From: an uncultured Eubacteriaceae bacterium | Lineage (GTDB): Bacteria > Bacillota > Clostridia > Peptostreptococcales > Anaerovoracaceae | DNA: 64,000 bases | Direction: 5' to 3' | NCBI GenBank assembly: GCA_903789635.1 | Contig: CAIFEY010000009.1 | Coordinates: forward strand, 1 to 64,000 | Shown here: piece by piece, positions 16,029-25,220 of the stretch | How the letters are laid out: every line of letters starts with the position of its first letter | How positions within the stretch are numbered: the first letter of the stretch is position 1 | Program-made: the position numbers and the translations under genes | Notes under the pieces: generated by a model | The model's database searches: none | Seen by the model: the letters and a program-made list of their open reading frames with translations, nothing else | What the model was told of the DNA's origin: nothing

Positions 16029-16832
16029 ATGAAAACAAGAATTATATCCGGCGCATGCATGGTGCCGCTGCTGATCTTCGTGTATCTCGGCGGCTACTGG
16101 CTGACGGCGCTGGCAATCCTGATCGGCGCGATGGGCGTCCACGAGTTCTACCGCGGACTCGGCGAGAAGGGCGTGCACGCTAACGAGCCGCTGGCCTACA
16201 TCGCCATGTTCGTGCTCTACCTGATGAACGGATTCTGGCCGGGCGACTACAAGCTGATCGCCGCGTGGCTCGTCGCCGTCATCATGGCCGGTTCGGTATA
16301 CATGTTCAACGTCCAGAAGAGGACCCCGGACGACGCGATGGTCACGATCATCGGCATCATCTACATCGTCTTCTTCTCCTTCCACGTGACCCTGATCGAC
16401 GAGACCGGCCCGTTCAGCATCTTCAAGTGGCTGATCCTGCTGACCGCGTTCGGCACCGACATTTTCGCTTACTTCTCGGGCGTCTTCCTCGGAAAGCATA
16501 AGATGGTCCCGCACCTCTCCCCTAAGAAGACCTGGGAGGGCGCGGTCGGCGGCGTCATCGGCTGCACGGTTCTGTGCTGGGGCTTCGGCATGCTCTTCTG
16601 CAGGGAGTTCGTCGGCACGTGCACGATCATCGGACTGCTCGGCGCTCCGATCTCTATGCTCGGCGATCTGACGGCATCGGCGTACAAGCGCTCGATGGGC
16701 ATCAAAGACTACGGAAACCTGATCCCGGGACACGGCGGCATCATGGACCGCTTCGACAGCGTGCTGTTCACGGCTCCTTTTGTCTACTACTACACGGCTA
16801 TCGTCCTGATCCATTTCCATATTATCTTCTAG
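16029..16832 (+). CDS. cdsA: Phosphatidate cytidylyltransferase
   Basis: 267 aa integral membrane enzyme making CDP-diacylglycerol from phosphatidic acid and CTP. About seven or eight helices are seen, and the family signature is at the C-terminus: SPKKTWEGAVGG, then SMLGDLTASAYKRSMGIKDYGNLIPGHGG-type sequence ending with MDRFDS. The Asp and Lys residues there bind the metal and CTP. The start follows CTGGAGGAAG. It is 66 bp after uppS and 55 bp before dxr, in the usual order. Confidence 0.96.
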   Translation: MKTRIISGACMVPLLIFVYLGGYWLTALAILIGAMGVHEFYRGLGEKGVHANEPLAYIAMFVLYLMNGFWPGDYKLIAAWLVAVIMAGSVYMFNVQKRTPDDAMVTIIGIIYIVFFSFHVTLIDETGPFSIFKWLILLTAFGTDIFAYFSGVFLGKHKMVPHLSPKKTWEGAVGGVIGCTVLCWGFGMLFCREFVGTCTIIGLLGAPISMLGDLTASAYKRSMGIKDYGNLIPGHGGIMDRFDSVLFTAPFVYYYTAIVLIHFHIIF

Positions 16833-16887
16833 TGATTTTTCGGATTTCCTGGGTTTTTCCAGGCGTTCCAGGAGGGACAAAGCAAAC

Positions 16888-18042
16888 ATGGCAAGGAAGA
16901 AAATTACCATACTTGGAAGCACCGGCTCGATCGGCACGCAGACGCTCGACGTGATCGCGCAGCATAAGGACCGGTTCGAGGTCGCCGCGCTGACCTGCGG
17001 AAAGAACGTCGAACTGCTGCGTAAGCAGATCCGGAAGTTCCGCCCGCAGCTCGTCTGCACGTCGGAAGAAAGCGACGCGCTGGAGCTTCAGAAGGAGTTC
17101 CCGCACGTGGACGTCCGCACGGGCGAGCGCGGCCTGATCGACGCGGCGGAGACGGAAACCGACCTGCTCGTCAATTCCCTGATGGGCATGCGCGGCATGG
17201 TCCCGACCTACCGCGCGATTGAGAACGGAACGGACATCGCGCTCGCGAACAAGGAGACGCTCGTGACGGGCGGGCACCTGATCATGGACGCGGTGAAGAG
17301 GAACGGCGTCAAGATGCTGCCGGTCGACAGCGAGCACTCCGCGATTTTCCAGTGCCTGCAGGGAAACGCGGGCAAGAAGATCAGGAGGATCCTGCTGACG
17401 GCTTCCGGCGGCCCGTTCCGCGGCTGGAACTACAGTCAGCTGAAGACCGTGACCCCGGAGATGGCGCTCAAGCACCCGAACTGGACGATGGGAAGAAAGA
17501 TCACCATCGACTCCGCCTCGATGATGAACAAGGGGCTCGAGATGATCGAGGCCAAGTGGCTGTTCGGCGTGGACATCGACGACATCCAGGTCCTCGTGCA
17601 TCCCCAGAGCATCGTGCACTCCGCTGTCGAGTTCGACGACACGACGGTGATCGCACAGATGGGAAAGACGGACATGCGCATCCCGATCAGCGTCGCGCTG
17701 GGCTACCCGGAGCGCCTGCACTGGGACGGCGAGGGGCTCGACTTCTTCACGGCACCGGCGAATAACCTGACGTTCGAGCAGCCGGACACGGCGGCGTTCC
17801 GCTGCCTGCCGATCGCGGTCTCCGCGTCTAAGGAGGGCGGGAGCTGCCCGGCCGTCATGAACGCGGCGAACGAGGTCCTGGTGCAGGCATTCCTGGACCA
17901 CAGGATCGGCTTCACGGACATCCCGGAGAGCATCGAGAAGATCCTGAGTCAGCATCATAAGGTTGAGAATCCGGACCTCACGCAGATCCTGGAGATCGAC
18001 CGCGAGACCAGGGAGAAGACATATACGGACTTTATCAAATAG
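16888..18042 (+). CDS. dxr: 1-deoxy-D-xylulose 5-phosphate reductoisomerase
   Basis: 384 aa; second step of the MEP isoprenoid pathway, making MEP with NADPH. NADPH-binding GSTGSIGTQTLDV is at the N-terminus, followed by ANKETLVTGG, the metal-binding PVDSEHSAIFQ, TASGGPFRGW, and the substrate-binding HPNWTMG and DSASMMNKGLE. The length is normal. Together with ispG two genes on it shows that the organism uses the MEP pathway. The ribosome site is GGAGGGAC. Confidence 0.97.
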   Translation: MARKKITILGSTGSIGTQTLDVIAQHKDRFEVAALTCGKNVELLRKQIRKFRPQLVCTSEESDALELQKEFPHVDVRTGERGLIDAAETETDLLVNSLMGMRGMVPTYRAIENGTDIALANKETLVTGGHLIMDAVKRNGVKMLPVDSEHSAIFQCLQGNAGKKIRRILLTASGGPFRGWNYSQLKTVTPEMALKHPNWTMGRKITIDSASMMNKGLEMIEAKWLFGVDIDDIQVLVHPQSIVHSAVEFDDTTVIAQMGKTDMRIPISVALGYPERLHWDGEGLDFFTAPANNLTFEQPDTAAFRCLPIAVSASKEGGSCPAVMNAANEVLVQAFLDHRIGFTDIPESIEKILSQHHKVENPDLTQILEIDRETREKTYTDFIK

Positions 18043-18178
18043 GGTTTTTATGAAATAAAGACTTCATCCATCCATAATATATTCTTAGCGATATGGTGAT
18101 ATAATGTTGCGTTGAACGTATGAGAAGCGTATAACAGCGAATACCAGCGAAAACCCAATGAACAATTAAGGACGATTT

Positions 18179-19177
18179 ATGGAGACAGCAATTCTGGCAG
18201 TAATTTTATTCGCGGTCATGATCTTTCCGCACGAGCTCGGGCACTTCCTGGCGGCGAGGGCCGTCGGCGTGCAGGTGAACGAGTTCGCGTTCGGCATGGG
18301 GCCGGCGCTCTGGAAAAAGGAGAAGAACGGGACGCTCTACGCGATCCGACTGCTGCCGATCGGCGGCTACTGCGCGATGGAGGGCGAGGACACCGATCCG
18401 AATGGATCGAGCGGGGCCTTTGTCAACAAGACCGCGGGCCAGAAGTTCATCGTGCTCGCGGCGGGCGCGTTCATGAACGTGGTCATCTGCGTCCTTCTTC
18501 TGATGATGGTGATGTGCATCTCGGGCATGACGACGACGACGATCCAGAAGGCCGACGCGAACCGTCCCGCCTACGCCGCGGGAATCCGCGCGGGAGACCA
18601 GATCACCGCGGTGAACCACGAGAAGGTCAGCTCCTGGCAGTCCGTGGGCGACGAGGTGCAGGCGGCGAAGGGTGAAGCGGTCACCGTCACCGTCCGCCGC
18701 GATTCGGGAACGGAGACGTTCAGCATCACGCCGATAAAGAGCCAGGGCAGGTACCTGCTCGGCATCGAGCCGGTCATCACGAGGAATCCGGCAAAGGCGT
18801 TCGTCCAGAGCATCCGGACTACCGGGGCTGCCGGCGTGCTGATCTACAAGACATTCGGCCAGCTGATCACTGGTCAGCTCGGCATGAAGGACCTGAGCGG
18901 CCCGGTCGGCATCGTCTCGGAGGTCCACAAGACCGTCAGCTACGGCCTGACGTACTTCCTGACCTTCACCGCGTTCATCAGCCTGAACTTAGCGATCGTC
19001 AACCTCCTGCCGCTGCCGGCGCTCGACGGAGGGCGCATCCTGTTCCTCCTGATCCGCAAGATCGGCGGAAAGCGCATCACCGACAGCATGGAGGGCAGCG
19101 TGCACCTGGTCGGGTTCGCGCTTCTGATCGCGCTGACGATCCTCGTCACGTGGCACGACATCGTGCGTCTGTTCTAG
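18179..19177 (+). CDS. rseP: RIP metalloprotease RseP/RasP (site-2 protease)
   Basis: 332 aa. This intramembrane zinc protease cleaves anti-sigma factors and signal-peptide remnants. The N-terminal helix carries HELGH with the metal ligands. A single PDZ domain occupies about residues 115-195 (YAAGIRAGDQITAVN). The C-terminal helix has NLLPLPALDGGRI with the third zinc ligand Asp. The length fits the one-PDZ Gram-positive form. A possible -10 (TATAAT, 18100-18105) lies in the 136-bp gap before it, but with no good -35, so it is probably still read from upstream. The start follows TTAAGGACG. Confidence 0.95.
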   Translation: METAILAVILFAVMIFPHELGHFLAARAVGVQVNEFAFGMGPALWKKEKNGTLYAIRLLPIGGYCAMEGEDTDPNGSSGAFVNKTAGQKFIVLAAGAFMNVVICVLLLMMVMCISGMTTTTIQKADANRPAYAAGIRAGDQITAVNHEKVSSWQSVGDEVQAAKGEAVTVTVRRDSGTETFSITPIKSQGRYLLGIEPVITRNPAKAFVQSIRTTGAAGVLIYKTFGQLITGQLGMKDLSGPVGIVSEVHKTVSYGLTYFLTFTAFISLNLAIVNLLPLPALDGGRILFLLIRKIGGKRITDSMEGSVHLVGFALLIALTILVTWHDIVRLF

Positions 19178-19279
19178 CGTATTTATATTGGTTTCTGCGG
19201 AACGGCCGACGCAAGGCTTTTCGGCAGTTTACGGCTCTGCGGGGCATAGCGGTTTTAAGGAGTATACGGGAGGCAAAAA

Positions 19280-20347
19280 ATGAGCAGCAAGAAACAGGTC
19301 ATGGTGCGCAGTATTCCGATCGGGGGCGGCGCGCCGGTCGTGATCCAGTCAATGAGCAACGTCGATTCCCGCGACGAGCAGGGGATCCTCGCGCAGATCG
19401 AGCGCCTGCAGGAAGCGGGCTGCCAGATCGTCCGCCTCGCCGTGCCGAACCAGGAGGCCCTGCAGGTCTTCTCCAGGGTCAGGCAGCAGACGGAGATGCC
19501 CCTCGTGGCAGACATTCACTTTGACTGGAGAATGGCGGTCGGAGCGATCGAGGCCGGCGCGGACAAGATCAGGATCAACCCGGGTAACATCGGCTCTATG
19601 GAGAACGTCCGGAGGGTCGTCGATGCCGCGAAGGCACATCAGATTCCGATCAGGGTCGGCGTCAACTCCGGCTCCGTCGAGAAGGACCTGCTGAACAAGT
19701 ACGGGCACGTCACCGCCGAGGCGCTCGCAGAGAGCGCCGTGAGGAACGTGCGGATGATCGAGGACATGGGGTTTGACGACCTTGTCGTGTCGATCAAGTC
19801 GAGCGACGTGAAGATGAACTTTGACGCGCACCGGATCGCGGCGGAGAAGATCGACCATCCGTTCCACATCGGCATCACCGAGGCGGGGACGGTCAAGATG
19901 GGAAAGATCAAGAGCGCGGCCGGCATCGGCGCGCTGCTGCTCATGGGCATCGGCGACACCGTGCGCGTCTCGCTGACCGCGGACCCGGTGGAGGAGGTCG
20001 TCTTTGCCAGGAACCTTCTGGAGAGCATCGGCCTCAGGAAGCCGAAGTTCGAGCTCGTCAGCTGCCCGACCTGCGGCAGGACCAGGATCCCGCTGCAGGA
20101 GCTCGCGGAGTCCGTGGAGAAGCGGCTGACCGAGGAGAAGGACCTGCCGGAAGGCCTGAAGATTGCGGTCATGGGCTGCGTCGTCAACGGGCCTGGAGAG
20201 GCTGGAGAGGCCGACTACGGCATTTGCGGCGGGGATGGAAAGGGGATCATCTTCGCCAAGGGGAAAGTACTGAAGACCGTCGATGAGGATCAGCTTGAGG
20301 ACGGGCTGATCGCGGCGATTCGTGAAGGAGCGGGAGAGATTGAATAA
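19280..20347 (+). CDS. ispG: 4-hydroxy-3-methylbut-2-en-1-yl diphosphate synthase
   Basis: 355 aa; the Fe4S4 enzyme making HMBPP in the MEP pathway. A TIM-barrel domain (PIGGGAPVVIQSMSN at the start; LVADIHFDWR; KIRINPGNIG) is followed by the cluster domain with CPTCGRT and GCVVNGPGEA, whose three cysteines bind the cluster. The length is normal for the bacterial short form. The ribosome site lies in ACGGGAGG. Its end overlaps the probable polC start, so the two are translationally coupled. Confidence 0.97.
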   Translation: MSSKKQVMVRSIPIGGGAPVVIQSMSNVDSRDEQGILAQIERLQEAGCQIVRLAVPNQEALQVFSRVRQQTEMPLVADIHFDWRMAVGAIEAGADKIRINPGNIGSMENVRRVVDAAKAHQIPIRVGVNSGSVEKDLLNKYGHVTAEALAESAVRNVRMIEDMGFDDLVVSIKSSDVKMNFDAHRIAAEKIDHPFHIGITEAGTVKMGKIKSAAGIGALLLMGIGDTVRVSLTADPVEEVVFARNLLESIGLRKPKFELVSCPTCGRTRIPLQELAESVEKRLTEEKDLPEGLKIAVMGCVVNGPGEAGEADYGICGGDGKGIIFAKGKVLKTVDEDQLEDGLIAAIREGAGEIE

Positions 20348-23300
20348 ACTGATTCAGGATTTTGTCAGCTGGGATAAACTGCCGGAGGAAAACAGAAACC
20401 GGATGGACTGCGTGATCGAGGACGCGCAGATCCGCAGGGAGACGGGCGTACTGTCGCTGGACATGCGCCTGAATTTTGTCGTGCCTTCCGAGGATGACAG
20501 GAGGCTCAAGGAGGCGGTGATCCGCCAGCTGAAGGGGCTGACGGGCGTCGAGCTGAATTATCAATACGACAGCGATAATATGGTGCTCTCCGAGGAGGAG
20601 ATCCTGCGCCTCTATCTGCCGCGCCTGATCCGCCAGGGGGACACGATCGGAAAGGTCGCGTTCGACCCGTCCAGAGTCGAGATCAGCGGAAGGTCGGCCG
20701 TCCTGGGGTCGTTCGGCCTGATGGCGACGGAGCAGATGAATAAGGAGCTGTCCGGCGAGCTCGTGCGGCAGGTCAGCGAGACCTTCGGCTTCCCGTGCAC
20801 CGTCCGCTTCGAGAACGACGACGAGCGCTACAGCGAGATCCAGAAGAAGAGAAATCGCGAGTTGACGCAGGACGAGATCCTCTCGTGTCCGGACACAAGC
20901 CTGTACACGGACGCGTACGACGTGCCGGGCATGGACGAGTTCGCCCAGGGTCCTTCCGCCGATGCGGACCAGCTGCTCGCGGCCTACGGCGGCGCTCCGT
21001 CTGATTCTCTTGATGGGACAAATGGAGAAGTACCGCCGTGGGAGGACGCACCTGCCGGAAATCCTGCCGCCGCCGGCTCCGCCGGAAACGCGGGCGCTGC
21101 TCCATCCGGGCTCTCCCGCTCGAGAAAGGACGGCTCCGGCACCGGCCGCGCGAGAAGGGCGAGAACGGCATCCGGAGCGGGTTCCAGAACCGGTTCCGGC
21201 GAGAAGCGCGGAAACGAGGTCGTGCTCGGCAGAGCGATCCGAGGCGCGTCCACGCCGCTGATGCAGCTGACCCCGGAGAGCGGCAAGGTCATCATCGAGG
21301 GCGTCGTCTTCCACAAGGAGAACCGCCCGATCAAGAACGACAAGCAGATCGTGACGCTGCTGATCACGGACAAGAAGACCTCCACCTGCGTCAAGTGCTT
21401 CCTGAAGAACGACAAGTGGGACAGCGTGGACGGGCGCATCAAGGAGGGCGACTACATCATCTGCCAGGGCGAGACGGAGTGGAGCAAGTACGACAACGCG
21501 CTGAACGTCGTCGTCCGCGACATCTCCAAGGGCGAGGGCCTGCCGGAGCGGCAGGACACCTGGGAGCACGGCCGCAGGGTCGAGCTTCACTGCCATACCA
21601 AGATGAGCGCGATGGACGCGATGAACGACCCGGACACGATCATCAGGCTCGCCGCGGACTGGGGACAGCCGGCCGTCGCGATCACCGACCACGGCGTCGT
21701 ACAGTCCTTCCCGGACGCGGCCTCCATCGCGGGCAAGCTCGCGAAGAAGGGAAAGGAGATCAAGATCCTCTACGGAATGGAGGGCTACCTCTATGACGAC
21801 GAGGGCTGCATCGACCGCGAGGGAAACATCGACTATAAGAAAAAGAAGGGGACGAACCACATCATCCTCCTGTGCAGGACGCAGGAGGGCCTGAGGAACC
21901 TCTACAAGCTGGTATCGATCTCCCACGTGAAATACTTCTACAAGCGCCCGAGGATCCCGAGATCCGTCCTGGACAAGTACAGGGAGGGCCTGATCGTAGG
22001 CTCCGCCTGTGAGGCGGGAGAGGTCTACCGCGCGATCGAGGAAGGAAAGACCGACGAGCAGGTCGCTGAGGTCGCGAAGTACTACGACTACCTGGAGATC
22101 CAGCCGCTGGTCAACAACCGCTTCATGCTGGACAACGACCGCTACCCGGACATCAACACCGGGGACGACTTAAGGGAGAACAACCGCAGGATCGTGAAGA
22201 TCGCGGACGAGCTCGGAAAGCCGGTCTGTGCGACGACCGACGCGCACTACGACGAGCCGGACTCCGCCATCTACCGGAACATCCTGCTCTACGGCATGGG
22301 CTTCAAGGACGCGGAGAACGGAGAGGGCCTGTACCTGCGCACGACGAACGAGATGATCGAAGAATTCTCGTACTTAGGCGAGGAGACGGCTCAGAAGGTC
22401 GTCGTCGACAACACGAACTTAGTCGCCTCCTGGATCGACGACGGCATCAAGCCGGTCCCGGACGAGAAGTGCCCGCCGAAGATCGACGGCGCCGAGGAGG
22501 AGCTATACAACAAGTGCTTTGAGCGCGCGCACAAGATCTACGGCGACCCGCTGCCGGAGAAAATCCAGACGCGCCTGGACACGGAGCTGAATGCGATCAT
22601 CAGCAACGGCTACGCGGTCATGTACGTCTCCGCGGAGCGCCTCGTGAACAAGAGCCTGGAAGACGGCTACCTGGTCGGATCCCGAGGCTCGGTCGGCTCG
22701 TCCTTTGCGGCGACCATGGCGGGCATCACGGAGGTTAATCCCCTTGACCCGCATTATATTTGTCCGAACTGCAAGCACCTCGAGTGGGGCGACATGACCA
22801 AGTACGACAACGGCCTCGACATGCCGCCTAAGAAATGCCCGGAATGCGGCGCGGAGATGAAGAGGGACGGATTCACGATCCCGTTCGCGACCTTTCTCGG
22901 ATTCAAGGGAAACAAGGAGCCGGATATCGACCTGAACTTCGCCGGGGAGTACCAGGCGCGGGCGCACAAGTACGTCGGCGTGATCTTCGGCGAGGAGAAC
23001 GTGTTCAAGGCGGGCACCGTCGGCACGATCGCCGAGAAGACCGCTTACGGGTACGTGAGGAGGTTTTTTGAGGAGACGGGGCGTCCGGTCAACAAGTTCG
23101 AGATCGACCGCCTGACGGAGGCCTGCACGGGCGTAAAGCGCACCACGGGCCAGCATCCGGGCGGAATCATCATCGTTCCGAGGGACCATGATATCTATGA
23201 ATTTTGTCCGATCCAGCACCCGGCCAACGACACCAAGACCGACATCATCACGACCCACTTCGACTACCATAAGATCGACAAGAACCTGCTGAAGCTCGAC

Positions 23301-24347
23301 ATCCTGGGGCACACGGTGCCGTCCATGATCCGCCAGCTGCAGGACATGACGGGCGTCGACCCGCTGCACGTCGACCTGACCGACCAGAAGGTGCTGAGCA
23401 TCTTCAACGGCACGGAGGCGCTGGACATCAAGGATCCGGACTACCGCTTCCGCCACGGGACCTTCGCGATCCCGGAGTTCGGCACGGGCTTCACGCGCCA
23501 GATGCTGGACGACGTCAAGCCTAAGCGTTTCGAGGACCTGGTCAGAATGTCCGGCTTCTCGCACGGAACCGACGTGTGGCTGAACAACGCGCAGGAATAC
23601 ATCAGAAACGGCACGGCGACGATGCGTGAGGTCATCTCCACCAGAGACGACATCATGAACTTCTGCATCGCGCACGGCATCGAGAACGAGACGTCCTTCC
23701 GCATCATGGAGGAGACGCGTAAGAAGAACCTGGTCCTGACCGAGGAGCACAAGCAGGAGATGAGAGACCACGGCATCCCGCAGTGGTACATCGACTCCTG
23801 CTCCAAGATCAAGTACATGTTCCCGCGCGCCCACGCAGTGGCCTACGTCATGATGTCGTTCCGAATGGCGTGGTATAAGGTGTACTATCCGGTCCCGTTC
23901 TACGCGACCTACTTCACGAGCGTGCTGTCCGACTTCGACGCGGAGACGGCGCTGAAGGGCAAGGAGGCCGTGCTGCGCAAGCTGGACGAGATCAACATGA
24001 AGGGCAACAACGCGACCGCCAAGGAGAAGGACAGCGCGACCGTCCTCGAGGTCATCTACGAGATGTTCGCGAGGGGCTACGACTTCCTCCCGGCGGAGCT
24101 CGGCTCCTCCTACGCGGAGCGCTTCTGGGAAAAGGACGGCAAGGTCCTGCTCCCGTTCGCGGCGTACGAGGGTGTCGGCAGCGCGGCGGCCAACCAGCTC
24201 GTCGACGCCTACAATGAGAAGCCGTTCGACACGGTCGAGGACTGCCAGACGAGGGCCCGCCTCGGCAAAGGCGTCATCGAGACCCTCAGGAGCCACGGCA
24301 TCTTCGAGGGACTGCCGGAGACCGACCAGATCTGCTGGGCGATCTAG
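20340..24347 (+). CDS. polC: DNA polymerase III PolC-type alpha subunit lacking the exonuclease domain
   Basis: About 1335 aa; the Gram-positive replicase. I chose TTG at 20340 because AGGAG lies 9 bases upstream and the start overlaps the ispG stop; a GTG at 20322 is the alternative. The N-terminal domain is followed by a low-complexity Ala/Gly/Ser/Arg linker (about 225-300), an OB-fold, and a PHP domain (ELHCHTKMSAMDA, about 413; AITDHGVVQSFPDA). The catalytic segment PDIDLNF (about 861) and the zinc motifs CPNC and CPEC are present. In B. subtilis PolC a DnaQ-like exonuclease (DVETTG motif) of about 170 residues interrupts the PHP domain. Here only about 20 residues (EGCIDREGNIDYKKKKGTN region, about 483-500) stand in its place, and no exonuclease motif occurs anywhere in the protein. 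Confidence 0.95.
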   Translation: MNKLIQDFVSWDKLPEENRNRMDCVIEDAQIRRETGVLSLDMRLNFVVPSEDDRRLKEAVIRQLKGLTGVELNYQYDSDNMVLSEEEILRLYLPRLIRQGDTIGKVAFDPSRVEISGRSAVLGSFGLMATEQMNKELSGELVRQVSETFGFPCTVRFENDDERYSEIQKKRNRELTQDEILSCPDTSLYTDAYDVPGMDEFAQGPSADADQLLAAYGGAPSDSLDGTNGEVPPWEDAPAGNPAAAGSAGNAGAAPSGLSRSRKDGSGTGRARRARTASGAGSRTGSGEKRGNEVVLGRAIRGASTPLMQLTPESGKVIIEGVVFHKENRPIKNDKQIVTLLITDKKTSTCVKCFLKNDKWDSVDGRIKEGDYIICQGETEWSKYDNALNVVVRDISKGEGLPERQDTWEHGRRVELHCHTKMSAMDAMNDPDTIIRLAADWGQPAVAITDHGVVQSFPDAASIAGKLAKKGKEIKILYGMEGYLYDDEGCIDREGNIDYKKKKGTNHIILLCRTQEGLRNLYKLVSISHVKYFYKRPRIPRSVLDKYREGLIVGSACEAGEVYRAIEEGKTDEQVAEVAKYYDYLEIQPLVNNRFMLDNDRYPDINTGDDLRENNRRIVKIADELGKPVCATTDAHYDEPDSAIYRNILLYGMGFKDAENGEGLYLRTTNEMIEEFSYLGEETAQKVVVDNTNLVASWIDDGIKPVPDEKCPPKIDGAEEELYNKCFERAHKIYGDPLPEKIQTRLDTELNAIISNGYAVMYVSAERLVNKSLEDGYLVGSRGSVGSSFAATMAGITEVNPLDPHYICPNCKHLEWGDMTKYDNGLDMPPKKCPECGAEMKRDGFTIPFATFLGFKGNKEPDIDLNFAGEYQARAHKYVGVIFGEENVFKAGTVGTIAEKTAYGYVRRFFEETGRPVNKFEIDRLTEACTGVKRTTGQHPGGIIIVPRDHDIYEFCPIQHPANDTKTDIITTHFDYHKIDKNLLKLDILGHTVPSMIRQLQDMTGVDPLHVDLTDQKVLSIFNGTEALDIKDPDYRFRHGTFAIPEFGTGFTRQMLDDVKPKRFEDLVRMSGFSHGTDVWLNNAQEYIRNGTATMREVISTRDDIMNFCIAHGIENETSFRIMEETRKKNLVLTEEHKQEMRDHGIPQWYIDSCSKIKYMFPRAHAVAYVMMSFRMAWYKVYYPVPFYATYFTSVLSDFDAETALKGKEAVLRKLDEINMKGNNATAKEKDSATVLEVIYEMFARGYDFLPAELGSSYAERFWEKDGKVLLPFAAYEGVGSAAANQLVDAYNEKPFDTVEDCQTRARLGKGVIETLRSHGIFEGLPETDQICWAI

Positions 24348-24650
24348 TCCACTAGATTCTAGTCCACTAGATATGGTATGAGTCTGCTTCCGGGCAGGGC
24401 GGGCCGCCGGGAGGGCAGCTGCCTTAGGACAAAGCCGACCCGCCAGGAGGGCAGAAGCCCCTCGGACAAAGCCGATACCGCGCTGGAAGATGTTTCCAGT
24501 CCTGCTGGATTTCTGTGATGGGAAAAATTCCAGTTTTACCGGGCAGCCGCGATGGGAAAAACTTCCAGCCGCGTCGGCATGCGCCGCCCTGCCTGGCGAT
24601 GATAAACGCCGGCACGCGAAATAGTGCTGGGAAATTAAAAGACTGACTGT

Positions 24651-24687
24651 CGCCGGTGAATGTTTTGGTTATTCACCGGCGGTTTTT
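24651..24687 (+). terminator. Intrinsic terminator downstream of polC
   Basis: Perfect 11-bp stem CGCCGGTGAAT/ATTCACCGGCG (24651-24661 and 24671-24681) followed by GTTTTT. It ends the pyrH-to-polC transcript about 300 bp after the stop codon. Confidence 0.9.
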
Positions 24688-24942
24688 ACGGCATGGGAGA
24701 ACCCGTGCACAGCGCCAGTCTCCCGCTGATTTTCCAGAAATATCCATTACTTTATTATGGATAATTATTCATCGACATGATTAGAAAATCAACGCGGTTA
24801 CACGTGGATCGAGGTGGAATTTGACGCGCGGATCTCGCTGTGATAATATCAACAATGCCGCCCTGGCCATGTATACCTCCCGGATTCGCAAAAAATACTT
24901 TAAAAATGCCTGTGCAGGGTATAAGATATACATGTCCCCGGA

Positions 24943-24958
24943 ACACTAGATATTGTGT
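24943..24958. promoter_or_regulatory. NrdR box 1
   Basis: ACACTAGATATTGTGT closely follows the known NrdR consensus (ACACwATATwkTGTGT-type 16-mer). NrdR is the ATP/dATP-sensing repressor of ribonucleotide reductase genes. The site lies about 260 bp before the nrdD start. Confidence 0.8.
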
Positions 24959-24975
24959 TTCGGTGAAAACCAAGA

Positions 24976-24991
24976 TACCTAAATATTGTAT
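24976..24991. promoter_or_regulatory. NrdR box 2
   Basis: TACCTAAATATTGTAT keeps the CTA and ATATTGT core of box 1. It lies 33 bp from it in the same phase, close to the three helical turns usual for paired NrdR boxes. Confidence 0.7.
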
Positions 24992-24995
24992 CGAC

Positions 24996-25010
24996 CTAGT
25001 GTCACACTAG
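24996..25010. promoter_or_regulatory. 15-bp palindrome next to the NrdR boxes
   Basis: CTAGTGT-C-ACACTAG is a perfect inverted repeat whose right half repeats the ACACTAG of NrdR box 1. It may be a third binding element or belong to another regulator. Confidence 0.5.
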
Positions 25011-25220
25011 TTATAAGATACCGGATCGTTTGATAGATAAAGGTGAAAAAGAGAACGCAGCCTGGGACCTTGCCGCAATGGCGGCATCAGAAATGCCGTC
25101 ACCGGGAGCAGTGGCTGCTTGAGAAGGGCCCGGGGGTTTCCTATGCCTACGTGTATACAGTGTTTATACATCCAGGCATGGGAAGCATATGAATTAGAAG
25201 TGCAAAGGAGAGCGCCGGAA

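Larger units (their letters stand above)
24348..25220. other. Long intergenic region between polC and nrdD
   Basis: 873 bp without a supported gene. Directly after polC, an ATTCTAGTCCACTAGAT run and two copies of GGACAAAGCCGA (about 24427 and 24463) lie within similar GGAGGGCAG contexts. GATGGGAAAAA(C/T)TTCCAG is then found twice (about 24518 and 24552). A strong terminator follows at 24651-24687. The right part is AT-rich and holds the NrdR boxes and an extra palindrome before nrdD. A start codon at 25119 in frame with nrdD has no ribosome site. Confidence 0.5.
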
